64,000 nt of DNA from Pycnopodia helianthoides (taxonomy: Eukaryota > Echinodermata > Asteroidea > Forcipulatida > Asteriidae): assembly GCA_032158295.1 (NCBI GenBank), contig CM063250.1, positions 2,859,501-2,923,500 of the forward strand. Reading direction: 5' to 3'. Position numbers and translations under genes: made by a program. This document shows positions 1 through 12,500 of the stretch, piece by piece (the first letter of the stretch is position 1; every line of letters starts with the position of its first letter). The notes beneath the pieces are model-generated. The model was not told where the DNA came from and searched no databases. It saw only the letters and a list, made by a program, of their open reading frames with translations.

Positions 1-256
1 TTCAAAAATGTCATATCTCAATTTTTTTAAAGGCTGGGTCCTAATTCAAGCAAACACAAACGTGAAGCAAGGCCAGTCGTCAGAAATATATATTCACAGT
101 TTGTTGTAAGCGAATAGGAGATCTATGTGAAACTTCTGTTTGTGTTTGCGTTGAGTACAGACCACAGCCTTAAACAATTTATGGGAGGCAATCAATTTTA
201 TTTGAGGGTAAAAAGTAAGGGTCCTAGACTGCTGAAGGGTGGTGGTGGTGGTTTGT
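1..256 (-). other. CREB3L 3' untranslated region (partial)
   Basis: Downstream of the stop codon on the minus strand and cut off by the window edge. An AATAAA hexamer on the minus strand lies at 202-197, about 55 nt after the stop, and could be an early poly(A) signal; a more distal one may lie outside the window. A GGT/CCA triplet run lies at 239-251. Confidence 0.4.
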
Positions 257-582
257 TTACTTATTTTTGGAGTTATTCAACCTTGTATGGGAATCCATTG
301 CGACCAGTTGAGCCTCAATGTCAGGATGCATCACAGCTTGTAGGTCACCAACTAGCGGTGCTTCACCCAAATTGAACTGTGACCCCTGGTTGTTCATGAA
401 CACTGCTCCAGCCGATGCAGCCATGCGGGTGATTGGATTCTGACGGACAGCTTGGTCAAGTGGGGCGATGTTATCAGCCTGGGTCGGGAAATTATTCTCA
501 AGGGGGTTCATCCGGTTCATGAAGGGGTAGTCTTTGGAGTTGAGTTCATCGTCGTAGGAGAAAAGCATTCTTGAAGAGCGCA
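257..582 (-). CDS. CREB3L2: CREB3L coding exon 9 (S1P-like site, C-terminus, stop)
   Basis: The acceptor is TTTTTCTTCAG. The exon encodes [13 protein letters not shown], which aligns with the VRSRNLL or PSRSLL site-1-protease region of the vertebrate proteins, and ends at TAA 259-257. The last 90 residues ([13 protein letters not shown] and onward) have no motif I recognise; NNS is a possible N-glycosylation site. Sequence below 257 is 3' UTR. Confidence 0.88.
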
Positions 583-3500
583 CTGAAGAAAAAGAAAAAA
601 TTAAGACGAACCGTATTAGAGCGTGGTCAAACTTTTGGTGAATTGAAGATTTTTATACAAGCTTGATCAATGGTGAGTCGTGGCCGAGTGGTCAAGCGCA
701 TCGCACTCAAGCTCTGGTGTTTCTGAACAGCAGATTGCAAGTTCGAGTCCTGCTCTTGACACTTGTGTCCTTAAACAAGACACTCAACAGTGAATGCTTT
801 GTCTCTCAAATAGGACATAAAGTCGTAGGTCCGATGTGTTGTGTAATGCACTAAAATAACCCAGTACACCTGTCATAGAGGGGGTTCGCCCCAGTGTTTC
901 TGGCATGGTTGACTGTATGAAGTGTGTTGGCGCTTCAACCAATTGTCAAGTATAGTCTGGAGGAGGTTGTTGCACGGTACAGAAAGATGATGAGAGGATT
1001 TATCCTAACAAAATGAAATTGAGGTTGAGCATTTTAATTTTTAAAATCTTTTAGTCCGTTTATCTCTGTACCTTTTGGTTTTGTGTTTGTTTTTGTTTTT
1101 GTTTTTTATACCCATTTCCTTGTGTAGTTTTAGGAATTTTTAAGATTGTAATATTTTATTCTCTGTATGCATCCGCAATTCGGCTTTCAGGCCGCTATGT
1201 TTGCAATTTTAATAAACCAATAATAAAAATAATAATAATAACACTTTAGTTTATATAAATTTTGAAACTATTGTTTTGGAAACAACAATCAACTCAAGTC
1301 CTTTGTACACATTGTCTCAGAGGCTTCCGCTGTCTATTCCAACTAATAGTTTTATTAAGAAACGCATTTCTCAAAACTAACGCATCTGTTGTAAGTTTCA
1401 AATAGTTACCCTAACAACCTGTCCCTCAAGAACACTTACCACTTGGGCTCGAGTATGGATCGTAGGCCGAATTAGACTGTTCCGGTCCATAGGGGGCGCC
1501 AGACTGACCAGCTGTCTCGGCCTCCTTGTTCAAATTCTCGTGGTAATGCATGTGGTACTTGCTGTAGTAGTAACTGCTTGGCAGTGGGCCGTACATGGGG
1601 CTGTGTTGGGAGGGTGTCTTGGGAAGATTGGAGTTGCCAAAGAGGGATTGTGGGGACCACCCACCGAGGAAGACTGCGAAACAAAGGACAAGTACCTGCA
1701 GAATTCAACCAAAAAAAAGACAAGAAAAACTCTTATAGACTTCGTCAAGTTCATGTTATCCTGATAGGAAACCCCGCCAGTACAATAAAGAAAGAGATAA
1801 ATAAATAAACACAGACAAACAAAAATAGAGTGACTGCCACCGATGTTTATCCCTTGATATGTCGCCAGCAGGAATATGGTTGTACTAAAAAAAAAAAGGC
1901 TCTTCTGAAGACGAGCAGAGTATACTGTTTGAAACGTCGAGACCACTGGTTCTCCTCGGAACCAAAAGAGTTTTAAACATGGTTGTAACTGCAAGCTTAC
2001 TATCATAGTTTCTAAAATCCTCTCCAAGTTTACAACATTCTAGACAGTAATATCTCTCAGTAGGAATAATAGTATTATGCTTTTCGAGACCAACTGATTT
2101 CCTAATCATGTCAAACAATTTGTCTTTGTCTTTACCTTTAAACAATAATTCTCCTGAAATATTACATGGCTGAAACGACCTACAAGAGACACCATACAAG
2201 TGAGGAACTTCACGTACAAGTCTGTTGCTGTACATTTACATGTTTCTTTAAATTTTGTCACCATTTTCTTGAAGCAACAAATAAGCTCTGCAGCTAAAAA
2301 TAAAAAAGGTTTGTTTGTTTGTCTGTATTTTGTCTGCCTGCAGGAAAGGGGAGTTTCTTTGTTTGTTGGGTCGTTGAAATTTTTTTAATCAATTTTATCA
2401 TAACAGCTTGTTTTGTGTTCTTATATATTTAGGTTTTTATGGCCAGGAGCTTGTGGAAGACCAATCTTTTTGAGGACAGTTTTTAAAACTGTTGTATTTG
2501 AAAAAAACATGAAATGGAAAATATTTGATCCATCTGTTTCGCTAATTACGAAACTGTTATCCTGAAACTTTGTGAAAATGTTAACAGCATTGAATACATC
2601 AAGAATTTACAACAAAAAAATGATTTGTATTTTGGACACATTTGTCACTTCCTAAAAAATGACGATGAAATAATGATACCAACATGTCACCCATCACCAA
2701 AGAAAATGAAAGAGGAGGTTTGTGGCAGCACCATGTAACATCTCTTCAGAGTTTTTTTTCCAGCTCTGCAAAGAGCTTAAACAAGTGTTAAGAGTATAAC
2801 ATGGTCCTCCCGCAAACTCCCTTTCTATAGCCGAGCCTCCTCATGCAAAGTGTACAGTTCTACCAAAGATACGACTCAATGAATACAGGAGTGATGAAAA
2901 CATGCTGCCAAACCAACCACAATTTTAAGTTCAGTATACAACCAAGTTCATTTGTACTTCATGTTCAGCATTGGGAGAAACGGCAGTGTTCTTTCAGCGA
3001 CTACTGCAACTTGACATACAAATCTCAACCTCAATGTTATCGTCAATTTTTTTTTTTTTTAATTTTGCCAACTAGAGTTCACTAGAAAGTTCTAGACGAA
3101 ATAGACAAGTACACAACCAGCCACCCATACCGAACAAACAAGAAACAACAACATCAGAAAACAAGCAAAGCAGACATTGACGTTAAGAAACAGAAGAATA
3201 TATTTCTTTTTTTTAAGAAGAATTTCCCCGCCATACAATAGTATGTCCTTCTACCGATGAGCAACGAATAAAAGTCAGAAGAAAAAGCGAGAAGTCTTAG
3301 GGAAAATATTGGCCCAAAAAATACTCCACCTGTAAAAAATCTACAATGAGGATGAGAGTGTCATCTTGGCAGTTAAGAGGAGGTATTATCTCCGAACCTT
3401 AAGCCCAGGTTCATGCTAAGGTGACACAAAGAAGAAATAGAGAAAAATATTTCATTTGTGCCACGTTCAGATCTGCTTTTATTTGTGACGAGGTACACGT

Positions 3501-6500
3501 ACCAAGCATGTAAACATTGAATATGAACCCTTCCTATCACATATTACATTCACTTATGCATACAAACACACACTATTGGTTGGCAAACGCCATAGAGATG
3601 TGCACTAGGCAGACACACAAACGCGCATGCGTCACGCCACCATCAGGCCCAATATTTCCTCATTTTGCCAACCAGTAAGTAGTGAAGTGCACACGGGCGA
3701 TGTTCAATTTAAATATTTCATGGGAAGGGTCTATTAATGTTGCCAACCAGTAGTGCTAGTGCGCATTTGCCGTGGGAAGGGACTCTATTGACAGAGGGCT
3801 GGTTACTTGAAGGCAGGCCTGGAATTACACGGAGGCCACGGAGGCCATGGCCTTCGTTGCCCTGGTCTTGGCCTTGGTGCCCCTTCAAAACTTCCCCATA
3901 TACTTTAAGATTTTCCAATGGAAGTGCCCTTTACAAAAGAAAAATGGCCTTGCCCTCTCCAAGATGAAATTCCAGGCCTGTGAGGGGCTGACACTATTTA
4001 CTTTGGTTTCGCAAACACCCATGGATGTATAAGTAATCTGCTCAGGCTTCCAAGCTACAGTGATTACATCTGCTTTTGAGGCATCCTTGGTTTCAGTATC
4101 AGAAATACAAAATAAATTGATATTGAATTGCACTTTGAAGTGTACAATTGGGCCAATAAAATCAAAATTGACCTGAAAACTTTCTTTGTGAATGCAGGAA
4201 GGGCTATTGGGTATAGCAAAAGGCTAGGTTTGGGATTGCAGAAAATGGAAATGGCAAGTATTCAGGGTCAAAGTTTTAAAACCTCAAAAACACTAATAGT
4301 GGTATCTGTAATCCGTCAAGATAAGTTGCATTTGAGTTGACATAGATTGCAATAAAGGAGGGAACACCATAGAGCAAGTTCGATCAAGGACCGTAGTTAA
4401 CCGTAGTTCGACTATAAACTCTGATCGAACGCACACTAGTCAACGATGGTTAGACTAGTCTAGTCAACGATTCGCGACCAACCTATTAAGGCTGCTCGAG
4501 GTTGGTCGCATCGCTGGTTACCAGTAGCCATTTTTACTAGTAAATTGCAGAGACGACCAGTTATCAGAAAAACGGCGGAAAAACAAAAGATGTTTTAAAA
4601 TGTACGTAGATATTCAGCATCAGTGATTTCTTTTTCAGAATATTCCTCTCTGTTTACTTTTTCTTTCTTTGCAATAAAGCAGCTACAACTGCCACTTTTC
4701 TCTCCATCAATTACCTTACAATTGATGCTGATATCCCGAGCAAATATCGCATTGCTTTCATCTACGAACTTGCCCCAAAACATTACTAAACTGGCCACTG
4801 CCATTATCTCACGACGGTCATGTTGACATGACAAACAGAGCCAATTCGCAGCAAATTCAATTTGCATGTGATACGTACGTCACTAAACCAACCGATAGTT
4901 CACCACGGGTCCTTGATTGATTTTGCTCATAGTCTCTTGGTTTTTATTATTCCTTACCATCAGACAAGTTCCAGATTGGGTCGAGTTGGCCTTGAGTGGT
5001 TTGGTCACTTTGTTGACGATGCTCTGGAGCTTCTGCAGCTGCACTGCCAACGTTTTGTTCGTCGACTCCATCGACTGCAGTTTCCGTTTGAGGTCGGTGT
5101 TTTCTTGTGTGAACGATTCCATTCTAAAAAAAATAACAGGTTTAGTAGTGGTTAATCTGGTAACTTTGGACAGATTTTGTAATGTTTAGCGACAAACTGC
5201 ATCTCTCATAGAGTCAAATATAAGGCTTAACCTCCTACTGTGAGTGACTCTTGGCAACATTTGCCTGTGAGTTGACCAACCATTTGAAACCATTTGACTG
5301 CCAAGGTTGTGTATAGTGGCACAACTGTGCACAGAACTAACTGTGTACTGTGTACATGCATTCCCTCATGGTTAAATATTGCAGGCTGGCATAGTTTATC
5401 TATCATTCAAAACCACAGTAAATGGTATTGAATGGTCAGACAGCAAGAGCTATAAGGACCTTAAATTTGTTGGGTAGTTCAATTTCTACAAATGTCAGCA
5501 TTTTTCATTAAAAACCGATTCTCAAATGTTGGATATCATTGGAGAGCCCTTTTCCAACTGCATTAGAAACAATTTTTCTCGTCCTTTTGGAGCAGACTTT
5601 TTTCTCTGAAAAGCAGCTCACAGACAGCACTGAATCTGAGACAAATGAATAGTTTTACAGACACAGGAACCCATGTTTCATTGAGAACTCACTTCCTTTC
5701 CAGCGCTTCCACGTATTCCTTCTTTTTCCGTCTGCTTTCCTGAGCCGAGATCTAGACAGGGAGACAAAACGAGGAAACAAAAAATGCTGAATGCTTTGGG
5801 TCAAGGCAGGTTCGTCTAGCCAAGATCATCCCCGCCCCTTAAAAAGGACAGTTGTGTCATCATCTTGATTCTTATGGTTACATCAGACCGACGGCCCCGC
5901 CCGTCTGATGGCCAAATCAAGGTAAGCATCGGTTTGTCTTTGCCCAGTGGGTTCGTCGAGCAACTTTGATAATTTATCAACCTGCTAAAGATCCAACTCA
6001 AAATAGAATTGTCTCAAACTACCGGTGCATGAACTTTTATAATTTGTCAACCTGCCAAAGAACTAAATCAAAATAGAAGTATTTCAAACTAAACGTGCAT
6101 GTATGAAGATGTTGGGTCTCCATCTTTTACCTGAAGCAGGTATGGAGCCTTTGAACAAAACCATTGTATTTAAGTCAAACTTTCAACATTTTAAAAGAGC
6201 TTCTGTCTACGCAACTCGTCACTCTTTAACAATTTTCAGTGCCGTGGGGTTCGTTCCTACGAAATGTTTTTTTTCAAGGGGGAGGCATATTGGACAGTTT
6301 CTTGTTATTCCATACTCACTTTGTTCTTGATTTTCCTTCTGACTTTCTTGAGGGATTTTTCCTCCGCCTTGGTGAGGGGGAGTTTGTTTGGGATGGGGTA
6401 CCCTTCAATCGTAAGAGTCCTCTTCTCCTCTTCAGTTAGAATAAGGGGGCCAGACTGAGGTAATCTCTGCAGCAAAATACAAAGACAAGACAAACTGATT

Positions 6501-9500
6501 TACTAGGCGTCATAACTGCATCTGGGATAAAGAACACCTTTTTGGGTTTTACCATACACTTGTGAAAAGCACTTGATCTGCTCTAGAATGGCAGGGGTTG
6601 TGGGTTCGAATCCCACCTGGGAAAGCACAATGCTTATTACTCATCAGTGTATGGTAAAACCAAAAATATAGAATGAAGGTTTTTAACTCCTATTTAAGGG
6701 AAACTGACTGAGTAAATTGTTAAATAATTTTGGGTTAAACTAAGAAAAATTGACTAGAACGCCCGGTTTGAACCTGCCACCTCCGGATTAACATGCCATA
6801 TTTTTCACTGGCCGATACTTCCACCATGGAATTGCCCTGAAGCTTCGAGAAAAAGTCCTCAGCAATACAACCTCATTCAAACGTCTGATGGCAGTGCAAA
6901 CTCCCCGTCTGAAATATGTACCTGTGTGTTGGTGAACATGGGCTGAGTGATCATGCGTGTGTGTGACTCGTGTTTCTTGACGTATGTTGATAACGGGCGG
7001 GGACTTCCCGGTTGTGACGAGCTGCGTGACGGGCTGTTGCTGCCTTCGCTGTCGCTGGTCATACTGCTGGGTGGGCTGGGTGGGAGGCCGAGTCCATCGA
7101 GTCCTTCAGAATCGAATCGAAGCAATGAAACTTTAATCATTTAGGGCGCAGGGATTAACAAAGTTACAATTAGCACACAATTGAATGGACGACTTTAGTA
7201 CATCTCCCATTAAAAAATATATTGAGATTACAATTTGATCAAAAATTTAGAATACTTTTGTTGTACCTATTGAAGAGTTTCCCAGTTGATAATCCAGCAT
7301 CGGTTCCAGTTTGATTTTGATGATTTCCTGTTTTGGTTTGAGGTATACGGTCTGCTTGGCCTCGATGGTCTGTCTGGGAGCAGGGACTATCTTTGGGAGC
7401 GATTCCTTCAGGATGTAGTGAGTCTGCATGGAGTCGTCCATGGGTTCTGACTTGATGATGAGGGGCTGGTTGGTCTCCGGGTCCATGAGGGGCAGGTCAA
7501 AGGTGTCCAGGTCTTCTGAAGATGGGGGACAAGAATGAGGGGTAGCTATAAGATACTACAGACGAATCTTTCAACCACGGAGGAGCTCAACCAACCATGC
7601 AATGCAACAGAATGAAACAGGTGTGTGTCACACTGTTACCCTCCAAGACCAAAGAAGCCCTTTGAGGGTTAACAATGTTGCTGCTCAGGACTTTCTGCAG
7701 AATCTTGTTGCATGCCTGAAGGGGTCAGGATTATTTTAAAGACAGACAGTAGAACCTGCTTCCTCATATTCCAAAATCCACACATGATAAAGGTAGGGTC
7801 ATAGATTGGTTTTGTCAACGTAATGCTGACTTATACGCAAAAAATTATAAAGAAAGATTCAAGAAAAGTCACATGTGAAAGTTTCAGCTGATTACCAGTA
7901 TCTATCTGTTGAGGAAACAGCAAAAAACTGTCACAGTATTTTCACTAAAATGTTCTTGTTATTAAGTGAGGCGTCAGCGGGTACCAACCGCATCTCTGTT
8001 CGCAGCAATCGCGAACAGACACCACTCCTTAAAAATCTGAGAAGCAATTCACGCATTAATAGTTTCTCGGATTCAAATGTCTTTGGGTGAAAAATTATCC
8101 AAACCATATTACTTCGAAGGGAATCCTTTTCCCAAAATAGTTTATACTTCACACAGCTGCAGTGCTTCTCACCAAGTAAGTTTTTATGGTAATTAATTCT
8201 TTGGAATATTTGCTGATCTATGACCCCACCTTTAAGCTTTGTGTGGAGAAAAGCTCCAATACCCAACCAGCTGCTTCGCAAACGCCTCATTTCTGAAGAT
8301 TACAAAAACACCTGTTTGCACATAAGATGCCTTTGCTTTTATGTAAACATTTGTGTAAACATTTGCCATGTTGGTAAAAAGTTAGCAAGTATGAAGGCTC
8401 TGTATGTGACATGTATACATTTCATGTCCACTTGAACTTCTGAAAAGTCAGTATCAGTTAAGATTTAATGTTTTTTGATTTCCAAATCACAGGGTAAGGA
8501 GTACCCTGAAACTGGCCAAACTGTGTTCCCAAATATTCATCACCCGGGGTAATACAGGTGATTCACATTCCAGTTTGCCTGCTACAGTTTTCTCAGGAGA
8601 CGCCACTCTCAACAGTGTATTCAACAGGAAAAAGGTCAGCAAGGTTTTGGTCCTCGCGCAGCACCCACCCGCGTGTTCGTTTGTGGTTTACATGCGGTCA
8701 GGTTTTCGGTGTGGCTAGTAAATGTCAGCCATTTTCAAAGTTCCAAACAGCCTTTAGGTAAAAAAATGACCTCTCCCGGAAAAACTATAGAGGGCGCGAT
8801 GTGTTGTGAATCGTTCAGGACGAGGTGCAATAAAAGTCAAACTAACCTTCTTCATTGTCAAATCCACTGGATACAGGAGACCCCGGCTCACTGAGTGAGC
8901 TCAGGCTGTAACTGTGTTCTGTCTGGATGTGAGGGGTCGGTGAGGGCGCTCCAAAGTGCTTGTCACAGAGCATAGGGTCGTCAAAGAGAGTGTTGAACCA
9001 GTTGTCATTCTGTACGTCCACCAGTTGTTCCGATAGAGGCTGAAAAGAGTCAAGAGAGTTGCTGATAGATTAGAGGGCAGTTTCAGAGAGATGAATATTC
9101 ATGCATTTCAGCTTCTTTACGCTATTGTAAGAACATGATTTTGTATCGATAGAGCCTTGCATCGGCTGCCATCGCTCTGAGGTCAAACAATGGAAACGTG
9201 CACGCGTGTACATGCTGTGCCCAACTCTCAGCCAATGGTAGGGCTTCATTTACTTTAGTGAGGGCGCTGTTGGGCTTGCGACGCCGTATGCAAGATATAT
9301 ATGCTTCAATCTTTCTTAACTACAGAAACTCTCTGCAGATCCACTTGATTTCATGATTCCAAGCACTGATTAATTTTTGTTATTATAAATCTCTAGTGAT
9401 TAGTAGGTAAATTTTCCCAAGACAAACATCTGTGTTGAAACAATTTCATCTCCATTCATGTAAATAAAAAGTTGATTATTGTTGAATAAAGACCAGGGCC

Positions 9501-12500
9501 CATTTGCTTAAGTTGCTTAAGCACTAAAAGCAGCTCACACAAACAAAACTATGCTTACCAGAATTAAGGTTACCAGCCAGACTACTAAGGTCACACATAC
9601 TGTCTTTGACTGTGGTACCCTGCTTAGTTTTGCCAAAAATTTCTGCTTAAGCAGCCCTATGAAACAGGGCCCAAAAGGAGCAGTCAGTCTCCTCAAGTTA
9701 GGTATATACCACTGCTCCCAAGTTTGAATTTCTACTATGAAGATCAAGTAATAAACCACAGGGAAACTGACTTCAATATATAAAGGCTTCACCTCCACTC
9801 AAAATATGCATCTAAACAAAACATCAGAGACAAGTATCATGAGCAGCTGTTTGGTTTAAACCTAAAGGCTAGTCAATTGACAATAAAACCTTCATCAGTA
9901 ATGATCCCTCAATTACATAAGTAAACATCATAATGAGTATATTGTATGGTAAAGTACATCTTTGTGTGGATGGAAGTACAAGTACTGCTGATAAACAGTA
10001 GGTCATTGGCACTGGGCATTTTACACTCCATGGACACTGTGTGTGATCTTACTCCATGGTATGATTCCCACACCAGACAGCCTTATCACTGATTACATAA
10101 ACTTCCAAGCAACTGTTTCAAGATAACCAGGGATGCTAAGTTGCATAAGACTTGTACCCCCCCCCCCCATTGGGAATACCACAGGCTAGAAACACCAAGT
10201 ACAAAACAGTTGCACACTGAAAATAAGTCAACAGTCAACCACAGGTCATCAAACAGGATAAAAAAACATTCAACCCTACATGGATGTTCCTCCAAGGTTT
10301 AATACTTCACAGAGTTCGGCCGTATCCGAAATGGCGGCTACAGCTATGGCTATGACTGTTGCTAGCGGGTGCTGTTAAGGACATCCTATACTTCAACGCA
10401 TGATGACGCGGCAATCTGACCATAGCCATTAATTCAAACACCGCCTAACAAACCCATGATGAGTTACTACATTTCAAGCCTAAAAGCGCAGCACATTTAG
10501 ATAAGCGCCTTATGTTTTGGGCTGCGCTAGAGGCTACCTATTCCTACCTCCATGGCATTATGTAGATGCCTCATTTTCATACTATTAATATTATTATCAA
10601 TATGGTTGTATTCAGTCGTTCAGTGGTTCAGCCACGGAAAGAAGACAGTTTCCTGCCATATGGTACATGCATGCAGTTTATGGTCAGAGAATTGAGTTGG
10701 AGCACTGAGCCAAAGGTTATTTTGATGTCTTCATTTGTACTGTGCTTTTCACATAAAACCGAGCACGCTCAGTCAACGATGTTAAAAATAGACTGTTGGT
10801 GGTTGGGGAGGGGTGGTACATGGGTAAGAGAATGACACAGCCATTGCAGTGCCCAAGGGGACAAATTCTGCCAGGCAGAAAATGTTGATCATGCTACATT
10901 GGAGATATCTCAACATGTTAAATTTTGAGTCAATTAGAGACCAACAAGGAACTGAAAAGAGGAGATCACATCTATATTATAACCTCAATCCTGTAACCTC
11001 AAAGTGCACAGCTACTCCCCTCCCCCCCCCCCCCAAAAAAGGGAAATCAAAATCCGCAAGGGAATTTCTTATTACAAGCATACCTTCCTTGCTCTATGGT
11101 ACAACCTACATGTGTACATTTATAAGATCGATCTGTACACTTTGGATAAGACGGCAGTCTATTCTAAGCATAAGACCCTTGTTGATTGCCACAGTGCAGA
11201 CCCACCAGTACTTTCTTCCGCCCCGAATATTTTACATTCTACATCAGAGGAGGTGGCTTTTTTGCAGTCGAGACAAACCGAGTTCGGAATGTGAATCCAA
11301 AATTAGCTCTGTAGTATATGAACCTGCCCTATATGTTGATTAAGCATGTTTCGGGCTGCAAGACGACCGACCAAATGATTTCCTTCCTGACTGTATTTAG
11401 TGCCGAAGACAGTCAAAAGAGAGGAAGGTTAGTTTCCAAATGGTTGTAAACTATTTTTTAACTTATAACACATTTAACACCTGCAAACACCTGACCATGT
11501 CCATCATTATTTACATGCAAAAAACATCAGAAGCGATCAATTTGGATGCCCTAGTTATAAATTGACACAAATTTGACACTATACCTGCACCCTGGCTGAA
11601 GGCCCGGACCATTCATGGAGTTCTCCTTAATACCCTGATATTTTCCATGAATGAAGTTAAATGCGTAACACAGATGGTCACATTGATTAATATCCTGAAG
11701 ATTTAATGCCTGTTGGTTTTTTTTTTAAAGGTGAATATACAATTCTGTAATGACAACATTATTTTGATAACAGTTGTCAGAGACAGAATGTAAAGGGAAG
11801 CATCCCTGCCAGACAAATGACAATTCTCTCCCACAAAGAAGAGATCTAAATCCTCTTCAGAAACACAAGTCAACTTTGAAAAACAAATTATCCCAAACAA
11901 CAGTTTTCATTATCTTACTGTCTGACCATCAATTCAACATCACCCATTGTGGTTTTGAATGATCAAACCCTGCAGCCCCCACTTTGATGTGGTAAATACA
12001 TCTAAGCAGTACACCCAACACACACACACCAGTAGTTCTGTTCTGAGCACATTTCTTCCACAGACACAAACTTCTTTAGAAACGCAGATCAACTTTGAAC
12101 AACAAATTCTCCCAAATAACAGTTTCCATTATCTCTACTGTCTGACCATCAATCCAACCATCAACATCACCCATTGTGACCCTTCCTCAATGGGTAGATA
12201 AACATCCATGCCCCCCCCCCCCCACTTTGATGTGGTAAATGCATCTATGCAGTACACCTGTATGTACCAGTACATAGGTAGTTCTGTCCACTGCACACAA
12301 ACCTTGCAGTTGAAGGGTTTCAAATAGTGGGTCAACTTGCTAGAAAATGTTTCCAAGAGAAAGAGGGCTCACATAATCAATATACAGGCCTGCCTCTGTT
12401 TGCAAATGCAAAACCACACAAAAAATTCCTGATCCAGAAAATGCATATATTTTAAAATTATCACTTGTTTTGTTTGCCTTTCATTTTGACTAAACACACA

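Larger units (their letters stand above)
583..1439 (-). other. CREB3L intron 8
   Basis: Contains a tRNA-headed SINE (about 672-930) and an A/T-rich (AAT)n tail at 1214-1243. Nothing else recognised. Confidence 0.7.
1696..4957 (-). other. CREB3L intron 7 (3.3 kb)
   Basis: Holds a dispersed repeat with a residual minus-strand ORF (1885-2235), an AGGCCT-ended inverted-repeat element (3815-3979), a SINE 3' tail (about 3985-4115) and a perfect hairpin (4474-4509). The rest, notably 2400-3700, is A/T-rich with nothing recognised. Confidence 0.7.
5124..8846 (-). other. CREB3L introns 2-6 (between exons 2 and 7)
   Basis: Introns of 452 to 1331 bp around exons 3-6. They contain tRNA-like SINE fragments at 6575-6670 and 6715-6800 and an inverted-repeat element at 7788-8235. 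The remainder shows no coding sequence. Confidence 0.7.

Noticed and set aside
1885..2235. 116-codon minus-strand open frame as a possible CREB3L exon or small gene
   Set aside because: CREB3L exons 7 and 8 already join in phase across it, and its end matches dispersed repeats.
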